From Frigoribacterium sp. VKM Ac-2836 (lineage in GTDB: Bacteria > Actinomycetota > Actinomycetes > Actinomycetales > Microbacteriaceae), in assembly GCF_013248995.1 (NCBI RefSeq), contig NZ_JABRPK010000001.1, forward strand, positions 1,116,001-1,180,000: a DNA stretch of 64,000 nucleotides, in the 5' to 3' direction. The notes under the pieces are model-generated. The model made no database searches, was not told where the DNA came from, and saw only the letters and a program-made list of their open reading frames with translations. Of the stretch, positions 49,569 to 58,673 are shown piece after piece. Position 1 is the stretch's first letter, and each line of letters opens with the position of its first letter. Both the position numbers and the translations under genes were made by a program.

Positions 49569-50474
49569 GTGATCGTCCGACCCCCCCGCGTGAAGTCGCC
49601 GTACCGTGCCCGCCTCGACGCCCGAGCGGTGCGCGACGACGTCGTCGAGGTCGCCGGCAGCCTGACCCGCTACTGGACCTACGAACCGCCCGAGGGTCGG
49701 GAGGCGCGGGTCACCATCGTCGCGGTGCACGGCTTCCGAGGTGACCACCACGGTCTCGAACCGGTCGTGGCGCATCTCGACCACGCCCGGGTCGTCATGC
49801 CGGACCTGCCGGGCTTCGGCGAGTCCACCCCGCTCGACGGTGAGCACAGCGTCGCGGCGTACGCCCGCTGGTTGACGTCGTTCGTGGCGAGCCTCTCGGT
49901 CGGTGACGACGTCGTCGTCCTGGGGCACTCCTTCGGCTCGATCGTCACGTCGGCCGCGGTGGCCGACGGACTCCGCACCTCCCGGTTGATCCTGGTCAAC
50001 CCGATCGCAGCACCCGCCCTGCAGGGCCCGCGCGGTGTCGTGACGCGCCTCGCCGTCTTCTACTACTGGGCCGGGGCGGCCCTGCCCGAGCGCGTCGGTC
50101 AGCGCGTGCTGCGCAACGCGGCCGTGACCCGCGTGACCAGCCTCGCGATGGTCAAGACGCGCGACCGGGCACTGCGGCGCTGGATCCACGACCAGCACGA
50201 CAGCTTCTTCTCGCGCTTCTCCGACCGGCGGGTCGTGCTCGACGCGTTCCGCGCCTCGGTGTCGAGCGACGTCAGCACGTACGCCTCCGGCGTCACGGTG
50301 CCCACATTGCTCGTGGCCGCCGACCGTGACGACATCACCGCACTGCCCGCTCAGCACCGGCTGCAGGCACTCTTCCCCGACGCGACGCTCGACGTGATCG
50401 AGGGGGTCGGCCATCTGATCCACTACGAGAAGCCGAGGCAGGCCGCGGCCGCGATCGAGGCGTTCGTCCGATGA
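49569..50474 (+). CDS. Alpha/beta hydrolase
   Basis: A 301-residue alpha/beta-hydrolase-fold protein. The oxyanion region is HGFRGDHHG, the nucleophile elbow GHSFGS, and the catalytic His in GVGHLIHYEKP. Substrate unknown. GTG 49569 is chosen over the upstream ATG at 49449, which lies antisense inside treS. It overlaps the next gene, a glycosyltransferase, by four bases, so the two are probably functionally linked, perhaps in lipid or glycan modification. Confidence 0.85.
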   Translation: MIVRPPRVKSPYRARLDARAVRDDVVEVAGSLTRYWTYEPPEGREARVTIVAVHGFRGDHHGLEPVVAHLDHARVVMPDLPGFGESTPLDGEHSVAAYARWLTSFVASLSVGDDVVVLGHSFGSIVTSAAVADGLRTSRLILVNPIAAPALQGPRGVVTRLAVFYYWAGAALPERVGQRVLRNAAVTRVTSLAMVKTRDRALRRWIHDQHDSFFSRFSDRRVVLDAFRASVSSDVSTYASGVTVPTLLVAADRDDITALPAQHRLQALFPDATLDVIEGVGHLIHYEKPRQAAAAIEAFVR

Positions 50475-51559
50475 GGGTCGTCGTCGACTGCCGGTACGTC
50501 CGCGTCGGGCGCCACGACGGTATCAGCCGCTTCAGCGCCGGCGTCGTGTCGGCTCTGGCCGAGCGGCACGACGTGACCATGCTCGTCAGTGACCCTCGCC
50601 AGCTCGACAAGCTGCCCGATCAGCCACATCTGCTCGTCAGTTCGCCGACGAGCGTCCTCGAGCCGCTCGTCGCTCGGCAGGTCAACCGGCTACGGCCCGA
50701 CGTCGTCTGGTCGCCCATGCAGACGATGGGGTCGGCCGGGCGTCGGTACCCGCTCGTGCTGACCCTGCACGACCTGATCTACTACACGAACCGCACGCCT
50801 CCGCCCGAGTTCGCGCTGCCCGTCCGGCTGCTCTGGCGGCTCTACCACCTGGCCTGGTGGCCTCAGCGGGTGCTGCTGAACCGTGCCGACGCGATCGTCA
50901 CCGTGAGCCGCACGACGCGCGACGAGATGCGCCGACACCGGCTGACCGACCGGCCGGTGACGGTCGTGTACAACGCCGCCGATCCGGTCGACGGGGTCGA
51001 GCGGCGCACCGCGCCGGAGCGACGCGACCTCGTCTACATGGGGTCCTTCATGCCGTACAAGAACGTGTCGGCGCTGGCCAGGGCGCTGCCGTTGCTCGAC
51101 GGGTACCGGCTGCACCTGATGAGCCGCGTGTCCGAGGTCGAGCGCGCCTCCTTGACGACCCTGGCGCCCGCCGGGTCGCTGGTCTTCCACGACGGGGCCG
51201 ACGACGACGAGTACCGCGATGCCCTGCTCGGCGCGACCGCCGTCGTGACGGCCTCGAGGGCCGAGGGGTTCGGCATACCGCTGGTCGAGGGCATGGCCCT
51301 CGGGACGCCCGCCGTGGTCAGCGACATCCCGATCTTCCGCGAGATCGGCGGTGACGCGGCGCTGTACTTCGACCCGTCGTCGCCCGCCTCGATCGCGGCG
51401 GCCGTGCGGCGGCTCGAGGGCGAGTGGGAGTCACGCTCGGCCGCGTCGATCGAGCAGGCGGCCCGGTTCAGCTGGCGCGACTCCGCCGACGTGCTGCTGC
51501 GGCTGCTGGCGGACGTCGCCGCCGCGGGCAGCCATCGGCGTCGACGCTCGGGACGCTGA
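50471..51559 (+). CDS. Glycosyltransferase family 4 (group 1)
   Basis: A 362-residue GT-B glycosyltransferase. The N-terminal domain starts VVVDCRYVRVGRHDGISRF, the usual Gly-rich acceptor loop. The C-terminal domain has MGSFMPYKNV and the ExxxxxxxE motif AEGFGIPLVEGMALG. Donor and acceptor are unknown; it resembles cell-wall or exopolysaccharide mannosyl- or glucosyltransferases. It begins inside the stop of the hydrolase gene (ATGA). Confidence 0.88.
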   Translation: MRVVVDCRYVRVGRHDGISRFSAGVVSALAERHDVTMLVSDPRQLDKLPDQPHLLVSSPTSVLEPLVARQVNRLRPDVVWSPMQTMGSAGRRYPLVLTLHDLIYYTNRTPPPEFALPVRLLWRLYHLAWWPQRVLLNRADAIVTVSRTTRDEMRRHRLTDRPVTVVYNAADPVDGVERRTAPERRDLVYMGSFMPYKNVSALARALPLLDGYRLHLMSRVSEVERASLTTLAPAGSLVFHDGADDDEYRDALLGATAVVTASRAEGFGIPLVEGMALGTPAVVSDIPIFREIGGDAALYFDPSSPASIAAAVRRLEGEWESRSAASIEQAARFSWRDSADVLLRLLADVAAAGSHRRRRSGR

Positions 51560-51584
51560 CGGGCCAGGAGCCCGAGCAGGGTTC

Positions 51585-52232
51585 TCACACCGGGTCGGCC
51601 GCCTCGCTCTCGAGGGCGTTCTGGTACTCGAAGGCATAGGTGCCGGGGCGCTCGGACTCGACCTCGATCGGGTCGTCGAACTCTCGTAGCGTCAACGCGT
51701 CGCCCGCGAACTCGAACGAGTGGATCGACCCGTTGCGGATGGGCACGCCGAGATGGGCGTCGGTGTCGGGGGAGACGTGGTTCACGACCGCCCGGATGAC
51801 GGCACCGTGCGTCGCGACGACCACGGACGCCCCGTCGCCGTACCTGGCGGCGATCGTGGCGAGAGCGGGCAGCACCCGCCCCACGAGGGCCCCTCGGCTC
51901 TCGCGACCGGGCACCGGTGTTCCGGGCGGAAAGCGTGCCTCGACCTGTTCGCCGGTCAGCCCCTCGGCGTCGCCGTAGCGGCGCTCGGCGACCTCTGGCG
52001 CGAGTTCGGGCGGAGCGAGGCCGAGCCGAACGGCGATGATCGCCCCGGTCTCGGCCGCCCTCGACAGGGGACTGGCGACCACGGCGTCGAAGCGACGCCG
52101 GGCGAGCAGGCCGCCGGCCTCACGGGCCTGCGCCCGACCCAGGTCGTTCAGGGGGATGTCCGTCGAGCCCTGGATGCGCCGGGCGCGGTTCCAGTCGGTC
52201 TCACCGTGGCGGACCAGGTACAAGAGCGTCAT
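51585..52232 (-). CDS. Histidine phosphatase family protein
   Basis: A 215-residue enzyme of the phosphoglycerate-mutase-like superfamily. The phosphohistidine motif is LVRHGETDWN (RHG at 8-10), with the second catalytic His in ATHGAVIRAV. Substrate cannot be assigned; such proteins include cofactor-dependent phosphatases. ATG with GGAGG upstream. Convergent with the glycosyltransferase gene 25 bases away. Confidence 0.87.
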   Translation of the reverse strand: MTLLYLVRHGETDWNRARRIQGSTDIPLNDLGRAQAREAGGLLARRRFDAVVASPLSRAAETGAIIAVRLGLAPPELAPEVAERRYGDAEGLTGEQVEARFPPGTPVPGRESRGALVGRVLPALATIAARYGDGASVVVATHGAVIRAVVNHVSPDTDAHLGVPIRNGSIHSFEFAGDALTLREFDDPIEVESERPGTYAFEYQNALESEAADPV

Positions 52233-52261
52233 CGTTCCTCCGGTGGACGGAGCCCGGGACG

Positions 52262-53104
52262 CTACGCGCCCAGGTGCTCGGCCAGGGCCGCCAGGGTCTC
52301 CGACGTGCCGGCGTCCAGCTTAACCGTGGCTCGGGAGTCTCCCTTGGTGACTCCCCGGTTGAGGACGACCACGGGCAGCTTGCGGCGCGTGGCCTGGTCG
52401 AGCAGGCGGATGCCACTGTTCACGACCAGCGACGAACCCGCGACGAGCAGCGCCTCGGCGCCGACGACCATCGAGCGAGCCTCGGCGAAGCGCTCGGTGG
52501 GCACGAACTCCCCGAAGAACACCACGTCGGGCTTGAGCAAGCCTCCGCAGACCGTGCAGGTCGGGACGACGAAGGCGTCGATGTCGTGCACCTCGACGTC
52601 GCCGTCCGGGGCGAGCCGCACCTGGTCGGGCTCGTCGATCCACGGGTTCTCGGCCGTGAGGCGTGCCGCGACCATGTCGCGGGCGAAGGCCTGCCCGCAG
52701 GTGAGGCAGACCACGCGGTCGACGGTGCCGTGCAGGTCGACGACCCGGCGGGACCCCGCGCGCACGTGCAGGTTGTCGACGTTCTGGGTGATCACGCCGT
52801 TCGTCACGCCGGCGGCCTCGAGTCGGGCCAGCGCCCGGTGCCCTTCGTTGGGCCCGGCGGCCCGGAAGGACTTCCAGCCGAGGTGGCTGCCGGCCCAGTA
52901 ACGCTTGCGGTAACTCTCGCTCGAGAGGAACTGCTGGAAGGTCATCGGGTTGCGCGGGGGAGCACCCGCGCCGCGGTAGTCGGGGATGCCCGAATCGGTG
53001 CTGACACCGGCCCCGGTGAGCACGGCCACCCGGCGCCCGCGGAGGGCCTCGACCGCGGCCTCGAGGGCCTGCTCGTCGGTGGGGACCGCGGGGGCGTTAG
53101 ACAC
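52262..53104 (-). CDS. Sir2-family NAD-dependent protein deacylase
   Basis: A 280-residue sirtuin. NAD-binding TGAGVSTDSGIPDYRG, TQNVDNLH, and catalytic His in DLHGTVD are visible. Zinc is held by CLTCG and CTVCGG. The sequence resembles the class II (SIRT4-like) group, so deacylases acting on other acyl groups are possible. GTG start with AAGGAG upstream. Divergent from a SpoU methyltransferase gene. Confidence 0.9.
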   Translation of the reverse strand: MSNAPAVPTDEQALEAAVEALRGRRVAVLTGAGVSTDSGIPDYRGAGAPPRNPMTFQQFLSSESYRKRYWAGSHLGWKSFRAAGPNEGHRALARLEAAGVTNGVITQNVDNLHVRAGSRRVVDLHGTVDRVVCLTCGQAFARDMVAARLTAENPWIDEPDQVRLAPDGDVEVHDIDAFVVPTCTVCGGLLKPDVVFFGEFVPTERFAEARSMVVGAEALLVAGSSLVVNSGIRLLDQATRRKLPVVVLNRGVTKGDSRATVKLDAGTSETLAALAEHLGA

Positions 53105-53133
53105 GGGTGGGGCTCCTTCGGGTGCGGTGACGC

Positions 53134-53140
53134 TAGCCTA
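53134..53140. promoter_or_regulatory. Overlapping divergent -10 boxes for sirtuin and SpoU genes
   Basis: The 7-mer TAGCCTA contains TAGCCT on the plus strand (53134-53139) and TAGGCT on the minus strand (53135-53140). Both genes could be driven from the same 7 bases, in opposite directions, with short leaders. The -35 elements are weak. Confidence 0.35.
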
Positions 53141-53207
53141 AACGCGTCCCCCTCCGATTCGATTCCAGCTGTCGCCCGTCCGCGGGGGCCGTCCCCCGTG
53201 GAGCACC

Positions 53208-54035
53208 GTGCACGTCACCCGCATCACCGACCTCGACCACGAGGCCCTGGCCGACTACAACCGCCTCACCGACGTCGCCCTGCGGCGCGTGTCCGAGCCC
53301 GAGGGCGGCCTCTACATCGCCGAGTCGACCAAGGTCATCGAGCGGGCGCTGAGGGCGGGCCACGTGCCCCGGTCGGTGCTGATGACCGACCGCTGGTTGC
53401 CCGACATCGAACCCCTCGTCGCCGACCACGAGGGCGAGATCTTCGTCGGCGACGCGGCCCTGCTCGAGACCCTCACCGGCTACCACCTGCACCGCGGGGC
53501 ACTCGCGTCGATGCACCGTCCCGAGCTGCCCTCGGTCGAGTCGGTGCTCGACGGGGCCCGACGTGTCGTCGTTCTCGAGGACATCGTCGACCACACGAAC
53601 GTGGGCGCGATCTTCCGGGCCGTCGCGGGACTGGGGGCGGACGCCGTACTGATCACCCCGCGCTGCGCGGACCCGCTCTACCGGCGCAGCGTCCGCGTCA
53701 GCATGGGCACCGTGCTGCAGGTTCCGTGGACCCGGCTGCCCGAGTGGCCGGCGGGTGCCGGACTGCTGCGCAGGGCGGGGTTCGACGTGGCCGCCCTGGC
53801 GCTGAGCGACGACGCGGTGACCCTGGACGCCTACGCGGCCGCGCCTCCGGACCGCGTCGCCCTGCTGCTCGGCACCGAGGGCGACGGGCTCAGCCGTGCC
53901 GCCCTGCAGGCGGCCGACACCGTCGTCACCATCCCGATGCTGCACGGCGTCGACAGCCTCAACGTGGCCGCCGCCTCGGCCGTCGCCCTCTGGGCCCTGC
54001 GCGTGCCGACGGGCGGGTCGGAGGCGGTCGCGTGA
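53208..54035 (+). CDS. SpoU/TrmH family RNA methyltransferase
   Basis: A 275-residue SAM-dependent 2'-O-ribose methyltransferase of the SPOUT class. An N-terminal substrate-binding domain is followed by the knotted domain with VVLEDIVDHTNVGAIFR, LLLGTEGDGLS and IPMLHGVDSLNVAAA, the three SpoU motifs. rRNA or tRNA target unknown. The GTG start agrees with homology; the stop overlaps the carboxypeptidase start in GTGA. Confidence 0.92.
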   Translation: MHVTRITDLDHEALADYNRLTDVALRRVSEPEGGLYIAESTKVIERALRAGHVPRSVLMTDRWLPDIEPLVADHEGEIFVGDAALLETLTGYHLHRGALASMHRPELPSVESVLDGARRVVVLEDIVDHTNVGAIFRAVAGLGADAVLITPRCADPLYRRSVRVSMGTVLQVPWTRLPEWPAGAGLLRRAGFDVAALALSDDAVTLDAYAAAPPDRVALLLGTEGDGLSRAALQAADTVVTIPMLHGVDSLNVAAASAVALWALRVPTGGSEAVA

Positions 54036-55264
54036 CCGGCGTCGACGGGCGTCGACGCCCCGGCGTGATCAGGAGGCGCGTGGGCGTGATCGCGCTGCTC
54101 GCCCTGGTCGTCGCGGTGGGCGGGTACGTCCCCCTAGCCCTGCTCAGCCCGCTGGCGCCCGCCGCGGCGGACGTCGCCGCGTACACCGCACCGGCCGAGG
54201 CGAGCCCCGACCTGACCTTCCCCGCCTACGGCGCGACGGCGGTCGAGGCGATCGGCTGGGACGACAGTCTGACGACGAGCGGCGACGAACGGCCCCGCCC
54301 CATCGCGAGCATCAGCAAGGTGGTCACGGCCCTCGTCGTGCTCGACGAGAAACCGCTCGACGGCGGCGACGGTCCGACCTTGACCTTCGGTCCGGCCGAG
54401 GCGGCCCTCGTCGACGCGTACCGCGCGCAGAACGGCAAGGTCGCGCCGATGGCGGCCGGTCAGATCCTCACCGAACGCCAGGTCCTCGAGGTCATGCTGA
54501 TCGAGTCGGCCAACAACTACGCCGAGGTGCTGGCCCGGTGGGCGTTCGGCAGCGACCAGGCCTTCGTCGACGCCGCCCGGTCATGGCTCACCGACCACGG
54601 GCTCACCTCGACGACGCTCGTCGAGCCGACCGGGCTGTCGCCCCAGAACACGAGCACCTCGACGGACCTGATCGAACTCGGTCGACTGGCGCTGGCCGAC
54701 CCCGACGTCCGCCGAACCGTCGGCACGACGACGACGACCGTGCCGGGCATCGGCGAGATCAGCAACAGCAACGGACTGCTCGGGCTCGACGGCGTCGTCG
54801 GAATCAAGACGGGAACCCTCGACGAAGCCGGGGCCTGTCTGCTCTTCGCGGCCGACTACACGATCGGCGGACAGCAGATCACGGTCGTGGGTGCCATGCT
54901 CGGCGGCGTCGACCACGACCAGCTCGACCGCGACGTCCAGGCTCTGCTCGCCAGCGTCGCCGACCGCTTCCGGACCGTCACCCTCACCAGCCGGGGCGAT
55001 CCCTTCGCCACCTACGACCTGCCCTGGGGCGATGCCGCCCGCGCGGTGGCTGCAGAGGACGCCACCGTGCTCGTCTGGGGCGACGAGACCGTCGAGGCGT
55101 CGGTCGAGACGGACGACGTGGGCGCGGCCCCGTCCGGCACCCGCGTGGGTGACGTGACCTTCACCGTCGACGGAGAGCGGCACGTCGTGCCCCTCGAGCT
55201 CGACGCGAGCATCGGCGAGCCCGGGGCGTGGTGGCGGCTGACGCACCCCGACGAGGTGCTCTGA
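54032..55264 (+). CDS. D-alanyl-D-alanine carboxypeptidase (S11 family)
   Basis: A penicillin-binding serine DD-peptidase trimming peptidoglycan stem peptides outside the membrane. An N-terminal signal or anchor helix (about 17-47) is followed by the three active-site motifs: Ser93-x-x-Lys96 (SISK), Ser159-Ala-Asn161 and Lys259-Thr-Gly261. 410 residues in total; the C-terminal 100 form a beta-rich extension. The GTG is coupled to the upstream SpoU gene. Confidence 0.9.
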   Translation: MTGVDGRRRPGVIRRRVGVIALLALVVAVGGYVPLALLSPLAPAAADVAAYTAPAEASPDLTFPAYGATAVEAIGWDDSLTTSGDERPRPIASISKVVTALVVLDEKPLDGGDGPTLTFGPAEAALVDAYRAQNGKVAPMAAGQILTERQVLEVMLIESANNYAEVLARWAFGSDQAFVDAARSWLTDHGLTSTTLVEPTGLSPQNTSTSTDLIELGRLALADPDVRRTVGTTTTTVPGIGEISNSNGLLGLDGVVGIKTGTLDEAGACLLFAADYTIGGQQITVVGAMLGGVDHDQLDRDVQALLASVADRFRTVTLTSRGDPFATYDLPWGDAARAVAAEDATVLVWGDETVEASVETDDVGAAPSGTRVGDVTFTVDGERHVVPLELDASIGEPGAWWRLTHPDEVL

Positions 55265-55273
55265 GGCGACCGC

Positions 55274-56062
55274 TCAGACGTCGTCGCGGTAGACCATGGT
55301 GACGGCGTCCGGTCGCTTCGCCCGGACGGAGTCGCCCGAGGACTGGTGCCGGATGCGGCGGACGACCCAGGGCACGAGGTACTCGCGGGCCCAACCCATG
55401 TCGTCGGCCCGAGCGCTGCGCCAGGGGCGACGTTCGAGCGGCTCGGGCTCGTACGGCGCGAGGTCGTTCTCGACCGCGAGGGCCTGCAGGACCATCCGTG
55501 CGATCGTGTGGTGGCCGAGGGGGCTGAAGTGCAGCCGGTCGGGCGCCCACATGCGTGGGTCGACGAGCTGACGCAGCGCCCACATGTCGGCGACCACGGC
55601 GTCGTGCCGCAGGGCGATGGCGTGGACGTGCTCGTTGTAGATGGCGACCTTGCCGCGGAGGCGACCGAGGACGGGCGTGAGACCGATGTCGGGCCCGGTG
55701 AAGACCACGACCGTGGCGCCGTCGGACCGCAGCCGCTCGACCAGCCCCTCGAAGCCGGCGGCGACCTCGTCCGGGTCGGTGCCGGGGCGGATGATGTCGT
55801 TGCCCCCGGCCGAGACCGAGATGAGGTCGGGCCGCAGGGCGAGCGCGGCCTCGGACTGCTCGTCGATGATCTGCTGCAGCAGACGGCCCCGGACGGCGAG
55901 GTTGGCGTAGGCGAAGTCCTCGGTCGAGGCGCCCAGCACCTCGGCGACGCGGTCGGCCCAGCCCCGGTGACCCCCGGGGGAGCGCTCCTCGGGGTCGCCG
56001 ATCCCCTCGGTGAACGAGTCGCCCAGGGCGACGTAACGGGACCACGGGTGTTGCTGACTCAT
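55274..56062 (-). CDS. SGNH/GDSL hydrolase
   Basis: A 262-residue serine esterase or lipase-like protein. Block I is GDSFTEG (nucleophile Ser16), block III SAGGNDI, and the final DRLHFSPLGH supplies Asp and His. There is no signal peptide, so it acts in the cytoplasm. Substrate unknown. Divergent from the acyl-CoA dehydrogenase-like gene with only 22 bases between starts. Confidence 0.9.
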   Translation of the reverse strand: MSQQHPWSRYVALGDSFTEGIGDPEERSPGGHRGWADRVAEVLGASTEDFAYANLAVRGRLLQQIIDEQSEAALALRPDLISVSAGGNDIIRPGTDPDEVAAGFEGLVERLRSDGATVVVFTGPDIGLTPVLGRLRGKVAIYNEHVHAIALRHDAVVADMWALRQLVDPRMWAPDRLHFSPLGHHTIARMVLQALAVENDLAPYEPEPLERRPWRSARADDMGWAREYLVPWVVRRIRHQSSGDSVRAKRPDAVTMVYRDDV

Positions 56063-56068
56063 GCGACC

Positions 56069-56078
56069 AAACTACTCT
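56069..56078. promoter_or_regulatory. Interlocked leaderless promoters between SGNH hydrolase and ACAD genes
   Basis: Minus-strand TAGTTT (56069-56074) ends 6 bases before the ATG at 56062. Plus-strand TACTCT (56073-56078) ends 6 bases before the GTG at 56085. The hexamers share two base pairs. A weak plus-strand -35 (TTGCTG, 56051-56056) falls inside the opposite gene. Confidence 0.5.
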
Positions 56079-56084
56079 CGACGC

Positions 56085-57287
56085 GTGCCCGCACCGAAGC
56101 CCTCCTCGGCGTCCGACCCGACCCGCGCCTCCTGGTCTCCCGACGAGATGCTGCCCGGCGGCCTTCTCGAGCGCTTCCGCGAACGGGCCGCCGGGCACGA
56201 CCGCGAGAACACGTTCCCGCACGACGACCTGGCCGAGTTGCGTGAGCGCGGCTACCTGCGGGCCTTCGTCCCCACCGAGCGAGGAGGCGCGGGGCTCGGA
56301 CTCGAGCAGGTCGCGTCGCTGCAGTCACGGCTCGCCACCGCGGCACCGGCCACCGCGCTGGCGATCAACATGCACCTGGTCTGGACCGGGTGCGCGGCCG
56401 TCCTGAGCGCCCGGGGCGACGATTCGCTCGACCTGGTGCTCGAGGACGCGGCGCAGGACGAGGTCTTCGCCTTCGGCGTGAGCGAGCCCGGCAACGACCT
56501 CGTCCTGTCCGACTCGGTGACGACGGCCGAGCCGTCGGACGACGGGGGGTACCGATTCACCGGCACCAAGATCTTCACCTCGCTCGCCCCGGTGTGGACG
56601 CGTCTCGGCGTCTTCGGCCGGGACGACACCGATCCCGACGCCCCGGCTCTCGTGCACGGGTTCGTGCATCGCGATCAGCCCGGCCACACCTCGCTGGACG
56701 ACTGGGACACCATCGGCATGCGGGCGACCCAGAGCCACACGACACGACTGACCGGGGTCGAGGTGCCCGCCTCGCGCGTCGTCCGCCGACTGCCCGTCGG
56801 CCCGAGCGCCGACCCGTTCGTCTTCGCGGTCTTCGCCGTCTTCGAGACGACCGTCGCCGCCGTGTACCGGGGCGTCGCCCGTCGGGCCCTCGGGCTCGCC
56901 GTCGAGTCGGCGCTCGGCACGACCTCGCGACGGGCCGGGGGAGCGGCCCGGGCGTCCGACCCGATCGTCCGGTGGCGCGTCGCCGACGCGGCCGTGGCGG
57001 TGGACGGGCTCGAACCGCAGGTCGACCAGGTCGCCCGGGACGTCGATGCGCAGGTCGACCACGGCGCCGACTGGCCGAGACTCGTCGTGGGGCTCAAGAC
57101 GCGTGCCACCGAGACGGCCCGCGCGGTGGTCGAGCAGGCGGTCACCGTCGCCGGGGGCTCGTCGTACCGGTCGTCCTCCGAGCTCGGTCGCCTGCAGCGC
57201 GACGTCCTCGCCGGACGCTTCCACCCGTCGAGCACCGACTCGGCACACGCCACCATCGCCGCCGCTCTGCTCGGGCCGGCGTCCTGA
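56085..57287 (+). CDS. Acyl-CoA dehydrogenase family protein
   Basis: A 400-residue flavoprotein of the acyl-CoA dehydrogenase fold. It has an N-terminal helical domain, a middle beta domain with FAFGVSEPGND and GTKIFTS, and a C-terminal helical domain with AVTVAGGSSY. The usual catalytic Glu is not obvious, so it may be a monooxygenase-like member (DszC/flavin-dependent) rather than a true dehydrogenase. GTG 56085 avoids overlap with the divergent gene and fits a -10; ATG 56061 is the alternative. Confidence 0.85.
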   Translation: MPAPKPSSASDPTRASWSPDEMLPGGLLERFRERAAGHDRENTFPHDDLAELRERGYLRAFVPTERGGAGLGLEQVASLQSRLATAAPATALAINMHLVWTGCAAVLSARGDDSLDLVLEDAAQDEVFAFGVSEPGNDLVLSDSVTTAEPSDDGGYRFTGTKIFTSLAPVWTRLGVFGRDDTDPDAPALVHGFVHRDQPGHTSLDDWDTIGMRATQSHTTRLTGVEVPASRVVRRLPVGPSADPFVFAVFAVFETTVAAVYRGVARRALGLAVESALGTTSRRAGGAARASDPIVRWRVADAAVAVDGLEPQVDQVARDVDAQVDHGADWPRLVVGLKTRATETARAVVEQAVTVAGGSSYRSSSELGRLQRDVLAGRFHPSSTDSAHATIAAALLGPAS

Positions 57288-57378
57288 GGGCCGGGGCCGC
57301 CCGGTCGGCCCGACGTCCCGGGGCCGGGACAGGAGCCCCGACGGCGCGGTTGTCGGTGGGGCGTGTGAGGATGCTCCG

Positions 57379-58662
57379 GTGAGCAAACAAGACGGCAGCG
57401 GGCGACTCGTCACCACGGTGCCGACCGACGACGCGACCGCGCCGATCTTCCATGTCGACATGGACGCCTTCTTCGCCTCCGTCGAGCTGCTCGACCACCC
57501 CGAGCTGCGGGGCCGGCCCGTGGTCATCGGGCACCGCTCCGACCGGTCGGTCGTCACCGCCGCCACCTACGAGGCGCGCAAGTACGGCGTCAATTCGGCG
57601 ATGCCCATGGCGATCGCGTTGCGCCGCTGTCCTCAGGCGATCGTGCTCGAACCGCACTTCGAGAAGTACCAGCACTGGTCCTCCCGCGTCATGTCGATGT
57701 TCGACGACGTCACGCCACTGGTCGAACGCCTCGGCATCGACGAGGCGTTCCTCGACGTCAGCGGGTCGATCCGCCTGATGGGCTCCCCGTACGAGATCGC
57801 CACGGCGCTGCGTCGTCGGGTTCACGCCGAGACCGGCCTCCACTGCAGCATCGGCGCCGCATCGACCAAGTTCGTCGCCAAGCTCGCCTCGAGCGTCGCC
57901 AAGCCCGACGGGCTCCTGCTCGTGCCACACCGCCACACCCTGGCGTTCCTGCACCCGCGACCGATCAGCGCCCTCTGGGGCGTGGGCGGAAAGACCGAGC
58001 AGGTGCTGCTCGATCGCGGCCTGCGAACCGTGGGTGACGTCGCCGCGGCCCCTCTCGACCTACTCGTCCACGCCGTCGGGCCGGCGGCGGGTGCGAAGCT
58101 CCACGATCTGGCATGGGGCCGCGACCCGCGCAGCGTCCACACCGAGACGGCCGAGAAGAGCGTCGGCAACGAGAACACCTTCGGCACCGACGTCGTCGAC
58201 CCCGTCGTCGTCCGACGCGAACTCCTCCGCCTGAGCGACAAGGTCGGCACCCGCCTGCGGGCCGCCGGCGTGAGCGGCCGTACGGTCGTGCTCAAGCTGC
58301 GCACGACCGACTTCGTGACGATCACGCGGTCACGCACGCTCGCTGATCCCACCGACCTCGGTCGCCGCATCTACGACGAGATCCTGTCCCTGTACGAGGC
58401 GACCGGCAAACAGCACGAGCGCATCCGGCTCGTGGGCGTGCGCGTCGAGCAGCTCAGCGAGGGGACGGGTGGTGACTCGCTCGGCCTCTGGGACGACGAC
58501 GCCGACTGGCGCGAAGCCGAGTCGACCATGGACGCCCTGCGGGCCAGGTTCGGGTCAGCCATGCTGACGCCGGCCTCGCTGCTCGGCACCTCACGACGTC
58601 GGCCCGGTGGGTCCGGACGCGGCGCGGGCGCCGCGTCCGTCGACGACCACGGTCGAGGGTAA
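57379..58662 (+). CDS. dinB: DNA polymerase IV (Y family)
   Basis: An error-prone translesion polymerase, 427 residues from GTG. Metal-binding residues are in HVDMDAFFASVE (Asp27) and GIDEAFLDVSG (Asp121, Glu122). A little-finger domain follows. Near the C terminus the stretch SLGLWDDD could be a divergent clamp-binding peptide. GAGG upstream may be the ribosome site. No LexA-type palindrome was seen before it. Its TAA stop is part of the next gene's -10. Confidence 0.94.
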   Translation: MSKQDGSGRLVTTVPTDDATAPIFHVDMDAFFASVELLDHPELRGRPVVIGHRSDRSVVTAATYEARKYGVNSAMPMAIALRRCPQAIVLEPHFEKYQHWSSRVMSMFDDVTPLVERLGIDEAFLDVSGSIRLMGSPYEIATALRRRVHAETGLHCSIGAASTKFVAKLASSVAKPDGLLLVPHRHTLAFLHPRPISALWGVGGKTEQVLLDRGLRTVGDVAAAPLDLLVHAVGPAAGAKLHDLAWGRDPRSVHTETAEKSVGNENTFGTDVVDPVVVRRELLRLSDKVGTRLRAAGVSGRTVVLKLRTTDFVTITRSRTLADPTDLGRRIYDEILSLYEATGKQHERIRLVGVRVEQLSEGTGGDSLGLWDDDADWREAESTMDALRARFGSAMLTPASLLGTSRRRPGGSGRGAGAASVDDHGRG

Positions 58663-58665
58663 ACT
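58660..58665 (+). promoter_or_regulatory. -10 box TAAACT fused to the dinB stop codon
   Basis: The dinB stop TAA (58660-58662) begins TAAACT; the helicase GTG follows after 8 bases. Confidence 0.45.
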
Positions 58666-58673
58666 CGGTTCGA

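Noticed and set aside
52274-54031. N-terminal extension of the DD-carboxypeptidase (996-residue frame)
   Set aside because: The frame runs antisense through the sirtuin gene and across the SpoU gene. The signal helix of the carboxypeptidase starts just after GTG 54032.
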